A stretch of DNA of 34,566 nucleotides from UMGS363 sp964402055 (GTDB lineage: Bacteria; Bacillota; Clostridia; Oscillospirales; Ruminococcaceae): positions 1 through 34,566 of the forward strand of contig CAYOAV010000016.1 in NCBI GenBank assembly GCA_964402055.1, given 5' to 3'. Both the position numbers and the translations under genes were made by a program. Position 1 is the stretch's first letter; every line of letters begins with the position of its first letter. Under the pieces are notes generated by a model. That model saw only the letters and a program-made list of their open reading frames with translations. It made no database searches and was not told where the DNA came from. This document shows, piece after piece, positions 9,784 through 17,838 of the stretch.

Positions 9784-10643
9784 TGGATATCAACTCAAAG
9801 GATTATATAAACTCATTTGATAATATCATACCCTCCGAGGATTTTCTTGCAAAAACAAAAAATGCTATGCTTAAAGAAGCGGAAAAACAAAACAAACGCA
9901 AACGCATTATGCTAAGGCTCACTCCGATAGCTGCCGCCGCCTGCGTTGTATTGGTGTTTGCATACGGAATGATAAATCAGCCGAAATCAGCTGATAACTC
10001 AATGCCTGAAAGCATTATGCTTGATGAAGAACAGTCTTACGATAGCAATACCGAAAAAGAGGACGAGATTTATTATGATGAAGCTGATGACTATGAACCG
10101 CTTATTGAGGACGAAAGCCATGATGAACCGCTGGAAAATCCAGCGGCAGGTGAAGCATACGATGACGATGAAGCTAAATCGGAAAGCAACAATAAAAATT
10201 ATTATGACAATATAACCGATGAAGAAATTGTTGAGGACGATAACGAAGGCTCTGACGATGATACCACCGCATATGAAGTGCCGCTGAATTTTGCCGTTCC
10301 TGTCGGTGGAAAGGCATTGGAATTTCCCGATTTTTCGCCCGATGATACGGAAAAGCTTGCGGAATTTCTTGCAATCGTTTCAAAAGATATGATAAATGCC
10401 GAGATTATATATTCAAATGGAGAAACAGCTGATATTTTCGGCGAAGAAGCAAAAAAAATCAGCTTGGAAATTACAGAAAATATAAATACTTCAAAAATCA
10501 CCGCAAAAACAGATTTTGAGCCAACTGTAAGCTATACCTTTTTTGATGATAAAACAGGTTCTGTGCTTTACAGCATTCGCACGGACGGAATTTTTACAGC
10601 CATAAGCATAAAAAACGGAGAAGAGGTATATTTCCAAAACTGA
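9783..10643 (+). CDS. Putative anti-sigma factor, single-pass membrane protein
   Basis: The 286-residue protein has a cytoplasmic N-terminal part of about 42 residues, one membrane segment (about 46-65, TPIAAAACVVLVFAYGM), then a long strongly acidic stretch (about 78-165, mainly Asp and Glu with Asn and Tyr) and an extracellular C-terminal domain of about 110 residues with no family I recognise. Coupling to the ECF sigma gene (one-base overlap) and the topology are the evidence for an anti-sigma role: the short N-terminal part would hold the sigma factor and the outer part would sense the signal. There is no zinc-binding HxxxCxxC motif in the N-terminal part, so it is not a ZAS-type anti-sigma factor. 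The function is inference from position. Confidence 0.65.
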   Translation: MDINSKDYINSFDNIIPSEDFLAKTKNAMLKEAEKQNKRKRIMLRLTPIAAAACVVLVFAYGMINQPKSADNSMPESIMLDEEQSYDSNTEKEDEIYYDEADDYEPLIEDESHDEPLENPAAGEAYDDDEAKSESNNKNYYDNITDEEIVEDDNEGSDDDTTAYEVPLNFAVPVGGKALEFPDFSPDDTEKLAEFLAIVSKDMINAEIIYSNGETADIFGEEAKKISLEITENINTSKITAKTDFEPTVSYTFFDDKTGSVLYSIRTDGIFTAISIKNGEEVYFQN

Positions 10644-10649
10644 CAATAT

Positions 10650-10694
10650 TTTCCTGCAAAATAGTATATAATCGTAATGATATTTTGCAGGAAA
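10650..10694 (+). promoter_or_regulatory. 14-bp inverted repeat over the spoIIE promoter and ribosome site
   Basis: TTTCCTGCAAAATA (10650-10663) is repeated as its exact reverse complement at 10681-10694, with a 17-nt loop. The loop holds a TATAAT (10667-10672) that could be the spoIIE -10 element; no good -35 is present at 17 bp (CTGACA at 10640 is 21 bp away). The right arm reaches AGGAAAGG, the candidate ribosome site for the ATG at 10708. No T run follows, so it is not a standard terminator. Confidence 0.65.
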
Positions 10695-10707
10695 GGATGT
10701 CAAAAAT

Positions 10708-13005
10708 ATGATCGTTAAGGAAAAAACACCTCCGCAAACAGAAAATCACTTAAAAAAAGAAAAAATATCCGATAAAAAAGCTTTTTCCATCAAATGGACG
10801 GCGGCTCTTTTATGCGGAATGCTGTTTTGTGTCGGTCAGGGATTTATGCCAATATGCACCGCTCTGACAGCGGCTCTCCCGACAATGCTTTCGGCGGCGG
10901 TCTTTTCAGGTGTGGCAATATGCACATTTGCCCTCGGGAAAATTGAGGAAATGACAGCAGAGCTTATCTCAATGGCTATAATACTCACTTTAAGGCTTAT
11001 AATGGGAAAATTTACCGAAAAGGTCTTAAAGTCAGCCGCTGTAGGTTTTTTTTCAGCGGCAGTCTATACTTTTTCAGGCCTTGTTCAGGCTTTTTATACC
11101 GAGCTTTCCCCTGTTATTGCGGCGGCTGTGCTTTTCAGAGGAATTATTTGCGGAATAACGGCATATTTTATTTCCTGTGAGATCGATCACATAAAGCAAA
11201 CAGGCAGGATATCAGTTTCAGGGATGGACAGCCTTTGCACGGCGGCTTTATATGTCACGGCAATTTCCGCACTTTTTAACGTAACGGCAGGAAATCTTTC
11301 TATCGGGCGATGCTTCGGAGGATTTGTTATACTCGCCGCAGGAGGACGTTTCGGAGGTGCAGGAGGTGCTGTTGTAGGAATCCTCACCTCGCTCGGTGCT
11401 ATACTCGGCAGCACGGATGGCGATATTTCAGAGTTTCCGAGAAGTATGGCTGTTATCAGCTGTTCAGGACTTATTGCAGGTACTTTATCAAAATACGGCA
11501 AGCTTGCTTCATCAGCCGCATTTACACTTATCTCGCTGTTTCTGACCCTTTTTATGGGCAGATTATCATGGGCGGCTTCACTTATGACGGATACGCTTAT
11601 CGCCGCCGCTCTTTATGCCCTTATCCCCGACCGATTTTATATGAAGCTGATAAATACAGCTATTGCTCATCGTTCAGCCGCCGCAGAGCATCTTTCAAGA
11701 AGCATTGCATTCGGTGCGGCTTGCTTTTCTGCTGCTGGAAACAGCACTAATAAGGCGGCAGAGCTTCTTGCGGAAAAAAATTACATAAGAACGGATATTT
11801 CAACCGAGGTATGCGAAAAAATATGCGGCGAATGCCGAAACCATGATTTTTGCTGCCGTGACGATGAAAACAGAATAAAATCGGCTTTTATACCCTGTGA
11901 AAGGCTTCTCTTAAGCAAAGGATTTATCACTGCCGCAGAATTGCCTAGATGTATTGACAGCTGTACAAAAAAGGACGCTCTTGCCGACTTTATGAACAAG
12001 CTTTACACAAGAAAATCAGCCTTTATGCAAAAAAACGATCTGCTCGTTAATTTTCGTGAAAAATCCTCCGCTCAGTTTTCCTCCTCGGCAGATTTTATCA
12101 GCGATCTTGGCAGAAAATGCTCGGACGATAAAATATACGATGAGGGAATGTCTGAACGTGCGGCTGTACTTATCGGACGGTATGGTGCGGAAAATGTATG
12201 TGCAGCAGTGTTTTTTGATAAAAGTGGCTATGTTTTTATTTCAGCATTTTTTTCAGGAAAGCTCAACGATACCATTTCGGAGCTTACGGAAAAGCTATCC
12301 GCACTAACTGACCGTGACCTTGAAGAACCCGAATTTTTCAGTGAGGACTGCACAGTTCATGCCTGCTGGCACGAAGCATATACTTTTAACGCAGAAACGG
12401 GCAAAGCGATAATGTGCGGCAGAGAAAAAATCAGCGGCGACAGCTGTATACAATTTTCAGACGGACTTGGTTCGGTATATTTTATAATCGCAGACGGAAT
12501 GGGAAGCGGAAACCGAGCGTCAGTCGAAAGCAGTATGGCTTGCTCGCTTTTATCAAGGCTGATTCGGGCAGGTGCAGGTGAAGGCTCAGCTTTAAGGCTG
12601 GTTAATTCACTCCTTTCCACAAAAGCCTCCGATGAAGTTTTCACAACGGTGGATATGCTGAAAATCAACCTTTTTTCGGGAAAAGCAAGCTTTTATAAGG
12701 CAGGTGCTGTGAAAAGCTTTGTGAAAACAGGCGGTTCTGTCAGCTCTGTGGAATGCACATCATTTCCATTAGGGATTTTCCCCGATATTGATGTAAAGCC
12801 TGTAACACTCCGACTCTCGGACGGTGCTTCTGTCGCTCTTTTTAGCGATGGAATACCTGAAAGCTGTTATCCGAAATTGCGTGAGCTTCTGCTTTCAGAT
12901 GGATATTCCCCCTCAAGATGTGCCGATACAATTATTGAGCTTGATAAAGATGAGCTTTTCCCCGATGACCGAACAATTTTTGTATTAAAACTGCATAAAT
13001 TATAA
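10708..13005 (+). CDS. spoIIE: Stage II sporulation protein E, serine phosphatase
   Basis: SpoIIE dephosphorylates SpoIIAA and so releases sigma-F in the forespore; it also sits at the asymmetric septum. The 765-residue protein (Bacillus SpoIIE is slightly over 800) has a short basic cytoplasmic start, about ten membrane segments (residues about 30-310), a central region with a cysteine cluster (VCEKICGECRNHDFCC, about 366-382), and a C-terminal PP2C-type phosphatase domain (about 560-765). Metal-binding acidic residues are seen in ADGMGSG (Asp596), FSDG (Asp714) and DDRT (Asp753-754). It follows the sigma/anti-sigma pair by 64 bp and probably has its own promoter in that gap. Identification is firm. 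Confidence 0.93.
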   Translation: MIVKEKTPPQTENHLKKEKISDKKAFSIKWTAALLCGMLFCVGQGFMPICTALTAALPTMLSAAVFSGVAICTFALGKIEEMTAELISMAIILTLRLIMGKFTEKVLKSAAVGFFSAAVYTFSGLVQAFYTELSPVIAAAVLFRGIICGITAYFISCEIDHIKQTGRISVSGMDSLCTAALYVTAISALFNVTAGNLSIGRCFGGFVILAAGGRFGGAGGAVVGILTSLGAILGSTDGDISEFPRSMAVISCSGLIAGTLSKYGKLASSAAFTLISLFLTLFMGRLSWAASLMTDTLIAAALYALIPDRFYMKLINTAIAHRSAAAEHLSRSIAFGAACFSAAGNSTNKAAELLAEKNYIRTDISTEVCEKICGECRNHDFCCRDDENRIKSAFIPCERLLLSKGFITAAELPRCIDSCTKKDALADFMNKLYTRKSAFMQKNDLLVNFREKSSAQFSSSADFISDLGRKCSDDKIYDEGMSERAAVLIGRYGAENVCAAVFFDKSGYVFISAFFSGKLNDTISELTEKLSALTDRDLEEPEFFSEDCTVHACWHEAYTFNAETGKAIMCGREKISGDSCIQFSDGLGSVYFIIADGMGSGNRASVESSMACSLLSRLIRAGAGEGSALRLVNSLLSTKASDEVFTTVDMLKINLFSGKASFYKAGAVKSFVKTGGSVSSVECTSFPLGIFPDIDVKPVTLRLSDGASVALFSDGIPESCYPKLRELLLSDGYSPSRCADTIIELDKDELFPDDRTIFVLKLHKL

Positions 13006-13287
13006 AAAATGACATCACAAGCATTGTGCATAATAGCTAAAAATGTGGAAAATTATGTACATTTTAATGCAAAATTTCCCTCGAAAAGTATTTTATGGTT
13101 TTATTAGAGGAAAATTTTTGTGCATTTTCAACAAGCAAATAGTATTTTTTACGTCTAACATATAAAATTATTACAAAAACACTTGAAATATGATACATAA
13201 TCTGTTAAAATATATATAGGATTAAATGTGAGGTTCTTTAAGAATGATTTTATTACTTGAAGAACCAATGAAAAAGGAGTTTGAATT
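13006..13287. other. Intergenic region between spoIIE and glgB
   Basis: About 280 bp, very AT-rich. It holds small dyads after the spoIIE stop (CACAA/TTGTG at 13016-13028; AAAATGT/ACATTTT at about 13038-13064), none with a T tract, the glgB promoter, and a leader with a GGTTCTT/AAGAACC stem (13232-13238 with 13260-13266). No RNA gene or convincing terminator was seen. Confidence 0.7.
13183..13211 (+). promoter_or_regulatory. Promoter of the glgBCDA operon
   Basis: TTGAAA (13183-13188), a 17-bp spacer and TAAAAT (13206-13211) with an extended -10 TG one base upstream (CTGTTAAAAT). The expected start near 13218 gives a leader of about 70 nt with a 7-bp stem (13232-13266) just before the ribosome site AAGGAG. 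Confidence 0.75.
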
Positions 13288-15390
13288 ATGCCCGAAAGCA
13301 GAAAGAAAACTGCTGTGTCCGATGAAACGGACTGCCGCTTCCCCTTGCATATCTTCCACGAGGGAACTTCAGTTGCGGCTTATGATTTCTTCGGTGCCCA
13401 TAAAGGCACTAAGGACGGCAGAAAAGGAGTTTATTTCAGAGTATGGGCTCCCCATGCAAGATCCGTTTCGCTCGTTGGTGATTTCAACAGCTGGGACAGA
13501 TCTAAAAATCCGATGACTAAGCTTGTCGATGATGAAACATGGGTATGCTTCGTTGAAAATGTTGAAACGTATTTTACCTATAAATACAGCATCGAAACAC
13601 GCCACCAGAGCATCGTAAACAAGTCCGACCCATATGGCACTCATATGGAAACGCGTCCTGCAACAGCTACAAAATATTTCGATATTGATGGCTATAATTG
13701 GACTGATAAGGCTTGGTATGAAAAGAAGGCGAAAACCAACGTCTATAAAAGCCCGATGAATATTTATGAGGTTCATCTTGGCTCATGGCGAACCTACGAA
13801 AACGGCGAACCCTTCAGCTATGTCAAATTTGCCGAGGAAATGGTTCCTTATCTTAAGGAGCTTAGCTATACTCATATTGAGCTTATGCCGCTTGCGGAAT
13901 ATCCCTTTGATGGCTCATGGGGTTATCAGATAATCGGATATTATGCTCCGACCTCACGCTATGGCACTCCTTTTGATTTTATGGAAATGATAAATATTTT
14001 CCATAAAAATGGCATCGGAGTTATCCTTGACTGGGTTCCAGCTCACTTCCCGAAGGATGCGGCAGGTCTTTTTGAATTTGACGGCGATTGCTGTTATGAA
14101 TACTCCGACCCATTGAAAAAAGAACACGCTTCATGGGGAACAAGAGTTTTCGATTTCGGCAAGAATGAAGTTAAATCCTTCCTTATCTCAAACGCACTCT
14201 ACTGGATAGAAAAATTCCATATTGACGGCTTGCGTGTTGACGCTGTTGCTTCTATGCTCTATCTCGATTATGACAGACGTGACGGCGAATGGCGGCCTAA
14301 TAAGGACGGCGGACGTGAAAATTACGAAGCTGTTGACTTTTTAAGGCAGCTTAATACAGCCGTTTTCGGAAGAAACCCCGATACGCTTATGATAGCCGAA
14401 GAATCAACCGCTTGGCCGCTTGTTACTAAGCCTGCTGATATTGGCGGTCTTGGATTCAACTTCAAATGGAATATGGGTTGGATGAACGACAGCCTTGACT
14501 ATATGAAGCTTGACCCGATTTACCGTGCAAATAATCACGGCAAGCTTACTTTCTCATTCTTCTATTGCTTCAGCGAAAACTATATCCTGCCGATTTCTCA
14601 TGACGAAGTCGTTCACGGAAAATGCTCGCTCTGGCGTAAGATGAGCGGTGCATATAATACCGATAAGTTTGCAACACTGCGTACATTTATGACGTATATG
14701 GCTATGCACCCTGGCAAGAAGCTTTCCTTTATGGGAAATGAATTCGGTCAGGAAAATGAATGGAATTATAAGCAGGGTCTTGACTGGCAGCTGCTTAATG
14801 AGCCTGTTCACGCACAGATCCAGCAGTTCAGCAAGGATCTTAATAAATTCTACCTTGACAACCCTCCACTCTGGCAGCATGATGACGACTGGAACGGTTT
14901 TTCATGGATATGCCATGACGATTACCTCCAGAGCGTTATTTCATTCCGCAGAATCGATGATGAGGGCAACGAAGTTATAATCGTTTGCAATTTCGTCCCC
15001 GTCAAGAGAGAGGGCTACCGCATAGGCGTTCCTAAGGAGGGTTATTGGCAGCAGGTTCTTTCCACCGATGATAAAAAATACGGCGGAAATGGTTCTGTTG
15101 ATAATAAGAAAAAGAAAACCGAGGATTATTCAATGCACGGACTTGATCAGTCAATTGTGATAGATATTCCTCCGCTTTCAGCAATGCTGTTTAAGTTCGT
15201 TCCCGCAAGAAAACGCACTGCGTCAAAGGATGTGGAAAAGCCTGTAAAAAAGACTACTTCAAAGTCTACAAAGACTGCAAAGGCTTCAACAGCAAAAGCA
15301 ACAAAAACCGCTAAAACAACGAAAAAAACAGGGGAAAAATCAACTAAAGCAAAGACTGACAAAAAATCCCCCGATAAAAATAAAAAGTAA
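13288..15390 (+). CDS. glgB: 1,4-alpha-glucan branching enzyme with a lysine-rich tail
   Basis: GlgB cuts alpha-1,4 chains and re-joins them as alpha-1,6 branches of glycogen. An N-terminal CBM48-type domain (about residues 45-130, GVYFRVWAPHARSVSLVGDF) precedes the GH13 barrel. The catalytic residues are Asp318 (GLRVDAVAS), Glu371 (IAEES) and Asp439 (PISHDEVVHGK); their spacings of 53 and 68 residues equal those of E. coli GlgB Asp405/Glu458/Asp526. The C-terminal beta domain ends near residue 638 and is followed by about 62 residues made mostly of Lys, Thr, Ala and Ser, unlike ordinary GlgB. The ATG at 13288 has AAGGAG nine or so bases upstream. It is the first gene of the glycogen operon, 19 bp before glgC. 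Confidence 0.96.
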   Translation: MPESRKKTAVSDETDCRFPLHIFHEGTSVAAYDFFGAHKGTKDGRKGVYFRVWAPHARSVSLVGDFNSWDRSKNPMTKLVDDETWVCFVENVETYFTYKYSIETRHQSIVNKSDPYGTHMETRPATATKYFDIDGYNWTDKAWYEKKAKTNVYKSPMNIYEVHLGSWRTYENGEPFSYVKFAEEMVPYLKELSYTHIELMPLAEYPFDGSWGYQIIGYYAPTSRYGTPFDFMEMINIFHKNGIGVILDWVPAHFPKDAAGLFEFDGDCCYEYSDPLKKEHASWGTRVFDFGKNEVKSFLISNALYWIEKFHIDGLRVDAVASMLYLDYDRRDGEWRPNKDGGRENYEAVDFLRQLNTAVFGRNPDTLMIAEESTAWPLVTKPADIGGLGFNFKWNMGWMNDSLDYMKLDPIYRANNHGKLTFSFFYCFSENYILPISHDEVVHGKCSLWRKMSGAYNTDKFATLRTFMTYMAMHPGKKLSFMGNEFGQENEWNYKQGLDWQLLNEPVHAQIQQFSKDLNKFYLDNPPLWQHDDDWNGFSWICHDDYLQSVISFRRIDDEGNEVIIVCNFVPVKREGYRIGVPKEGYWQQVLSTDDKKYGGNGSVDNKKKKTEDYSMHGLDQSIVIDIPPLSAMLFKFVPARKRTASKDVEKPVKKTTSKSTKTAKASTAKATKTAKTTKKTGEKSTKAKTDKKSPDKNKK

Positions 15391-15409
15391 TCCATAGGAG
15401 GAATAACGA

Positions 15410-16612
15410 ATGTACACTAAAAAAGAATGCGTTGCAATGCTCCTCGCAGGAGGTCAGGGCAGCCGCTTATACGCACTTACAAGAGATATGGCAAAGCCTG
15501 CCGTACCATATGGCGGAAAATACAGAATTATCGACTTCCCTCTTTCCAACTGCGTAAACTCTGGAATCGATACTGTCGGCGTACTTACACAGTATCAGCC
15601 GCTCGTTCTTCACGATTATATCGGAAACGGTCAGCCTTGGGATCTCGATAAGATGAACGGAGGCGTTCATTCGCTCCCACCTTTCCAGACAGCTCTCGGC
15701 GCTCAGTGGTATAAGGGTACTGCAAACGCTATTTATCAGAATATTTCCTTTGTTGACAGATACGACCCTGAATATGTTGTTATCCTTTCGGGCGACCATA
15801 TCTACAAAATGGATTATAACGATATGCTTGCTCATCATAAGAAAACAGGTGCTGACGCTACTATCGCCGTTCTTGACGTTCCAATGGAGGAGGCTTCACG
15901 CTTCGGTATTATGATAACAAACGATAAGGGCGAGATAGTTGACTTTGAAGAAAAGCCTAAGAACCCCCGTTCAACGCTTGCTTCAATGGGTATCTACATC
16001 TTCACATGGAAGAAGCTTAAGCAGTATCTTATCGAAAATGAAAATAACGAGGCAGAGGATAAGGACTTCGGTAAGGCTATTATCCCGAATATGATGAAGG
16101 CTGGCGAGAAGCTTGTTGCTTACGCATTTGACGGCTACTGGAAGGACGTTGGAACGCTCGATTCACTCTGGGAAGCTAATATGGATCTTCTTAACCCGAA
16201 TATTCCTATCGACCTCTATGATCCATCATGGAAAATGTATTCAAGAAACCCGATCATGCCTCCGCAGTACATAGGACAGGACGCTGTTATCGAAAATTCA
16301 ATGGTAACAGACGGCTGCGTTGTCGAGGGAACGGTTGATTTTTCAATTATTTTTGAAGGCGTTAAGATTGAACCGGGTGCAACTGTTACAGATTCTATCA
16401 TTATGCCTGGCTCGGTTATCAAATCGGGTGCAATAGTTGAATATGCGATCGTAGGTGAAAACTGCGAGGTAGGTGCAGGTGCACAAATCGGTGCAAGACC
16501 TGAAACCTTTGCCAACAGAGATGACTGGGGCATCGCAGTAGTCGGTCATAATATCACAATCTCCGAAAATGCAAAGGTTCTTCCGAAGCAGATTATTTCG
16601 GAAAATGTTTAA
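15410..16612 (+). CDS. glgC: Glucose-1-phosphate adenylyltransferase, catalytic subunit
   Basis: GlgC makes ADP-glucose and PPi from ATP and glucose 1-phosphate, the committed step of glycogen synthesis. The 400-residue protein has the full nucleotidyltransferase signature GGQGSRLYALT (residues 14-24) with KPAVPYGGKYRIIDFPLSN after it, the catalytic aspartate strand LSGDHIYKMD, the glucose-phosphate lysine in FEEKPKNP, and a C-terminal left-handed beta-helix of hexapeptide repeats. AGGAGG lies nine bases before the ATG. It is 18 bp upstream of glgD and is expected to form a heterotetramer with it, as known for Firmicutes with both genes. Confidence 0.96.
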   Translation: MYTKKECVAMLLAGGQGSRLYALTRDMAKPAVPYGGKYRIIDFPLSNCVNSGIDTVGVLTQYQPLVLHDYIGNGQPWDLDKMNGGVHSLPPFQTALGAQWYKGTANAIYQNISFVDRYDPEYVVILSGDHIYKMDYNDMLAHHKKTGADATIAVLDVPMEEASRFGIMITNDKGEIVDFEEKPKNPRSTLASMGIYIFTWKKLKQYLIENENNEAEDKDFGKAIIPNMMKAGEKLVAYAFDGYWKDVGTLDSLWEANMDLLNPNIPIDLYDPSWKMYSRNPIMPPQYIGQDAVIENSMVTDGCVVEGTVDFSIIFEGVKIEPGATVTDSIIMPGSVIKSGAIVEYAIVGENCEVGAGAQIGARPETFANRDDWGIAVVGHNITISENAKVLPKQIISENV

Positions 16613-16630
16613 AACAGGAGGAACTTTGAG

Positions 16631-17755
16631 ATGAGCAGCAATAAAAATGTTTTGGGACTTATTTTCTCAAATATGCACGACAGCACTATCCCCGATCTTA
16701 CCAAATCAAGAACAATGGGCAGCGTTCTTTTCGGAGGACGTTACAGACTTATTGACTTCCCTCTTTCCAATATGGTAAACAGCGGAATTGATGAAGTCGG
16801 TGTTATTACAAAATCAAATTATCAGTCACTTCTCGACCACCTCGGCTCGGGCAGTGAGTGGGATCTCGCAAGCAAAAACGGTGGACTTCACCTTCTCCCT
16901 CCTTTCAGCCACGTTTCAAGCGGTATGTACAGAGGAAGAATGGAGGCACTCTACGGAGTATGGGATTTTATCAAAAATTCCAAGGCTGATTATGTAGTTC
17001 TTTCCGACTGCGATGTTATCGCTAATATCGATTATTCCGAAATCGTTGACGCTCATATTGATTCAGGTGCGGATATAACTGCTGTTTATGCAAAGGACGT
17101 TCTTTCCGCTGAACAGGCACAGTGTGCAACAGTTTTCGGAATCAATAACGATGGCAGAGTTGTTGATGTTCTCACAAATCCATATATCAGCGGTGCTTGC
17201 AATGTTTCGCTGAATATGTTCGTTCTTTCAAAGGAATTCCTTAAAAATCTTGTTCTTGAAGCAAATTCAAGAGGTCTTATCAGCTTTGAAAAGGATATTC
17301 TTCAGGCAAGAACTCATGAATATAAGATAATCGCTCATCGTTTTGACGGTTATTTCAGCAAAATAACCTCAATGGACACATTCTATAAGGCAAATATGAA
17401 CCTTCTCAACACAGCAAACAGAGAAAAGCTCTTTATTGCAAACCGTCCTATTTATACAAAGGTAAGAGATAATCCGCCTGTAAAGTATGGTATCGGTGCA
17501 AAGGTTAAAAACTCTCTCATCGGTGACGGCTGTATCATTGAGGGTACTGTTGAAAACAGCGTGCTTTTCAGAGGCGTAAAGGTCGGCAAGGGTGCTGTTA
17601 TAAAGAACTGTATTCTTATGCAGGATACAAATATCGGAACAAAGTGCGAGCTTTCCTGCGTTGTATCTGATAAGAATGTCAAGATCAGCGATATGCGTAT
17701 GCTTACAGGTTCAGAGAATTATCCTCTTTATCTCGGCAAGGGTGCTGAAATCTGA
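16631..17755 (+). CDS. glgD: GlgD, non-catalytic/regulatory subunit of ADP-glucose pyrophosphorylase
   Basis: The 374-residue protein is a clear paralogue of GlgC (FGGRYRLIDFPLSNMVNSGI, GSGSEWDL, C-terminal hexapeptide repeats) but lacks the catalytic loops: where GlgC has GGQGSRL this protein has SNMHDSTIPDL, and the EEKPKNP lysine loop is replaced by DVLTNPYIS. In Firmicutes GlgD has little activity alone and raises the activity of GlgC in a mixed tetramer. The ATG has AGGAGG about ten bases upstream, and the gene lies 18 bp after glgC. Confidence 0.95.
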   Translation: MSSNKNVLGLIFSNMHDSTIPDLTKSRTMGSVLFGGRYRLIDFPLSNMVNSGIDEVGVITKSNYQSLLDHLGSGSEWDLASKNGGLHLLPPFSHVSSGMYRGRMEALYGVWDFIKNSKADYVVLSDCDVIANIDYSEIVDAHIDSGADITAVYAKDVLSAEQAQCATVFGINNDGRVVDVLTNPYISGACNVSLNMFVLSKEFLKNLVLEANSRGLISFEKDILQARTHEYKIIAHRFDGYFSKITSMDTFYKANMNLLNTANREKLFIANRPIYTKVRDNPPVKYGIGAKVKNSLIGDGCIIEGTVENSVLFRGVKVGKGAVIKNCILMQDTNIGTKCELSCVVSDKNVKISDMRMLTGSENYPLYLGKGAEI

Positions 17756-17769
17756 TTTATGACAATAAA

Positions 17770-17796
17770 AAAGCGGCGGAGCTTTTCTGCCGCTTT
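17770..17796 (+). terminator. Intercistronic hairpin between glgD and glgA, no T tract
   Basis: AAAGCGGC pairs with GCCGCTTT around an 11-nt loop just after glgD. The following bases (GAATGATATACC) are not a T run, so it is more likely a stabilising or partly terminating hairpin than a full terminator. Confidence 0.5.
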
Positions 17797-17838
17797 GAAT
17801 GATATACCAACATTATTTTTCTGAAAGGAAGTCTTTAG

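Noticed and set aside
13244..13516. 90-codon ORF starting before glgB in another frame
   Set aside because: No ribosome site, overlaps glgB out of frame, and its product is a shadow of the CBM48 region.
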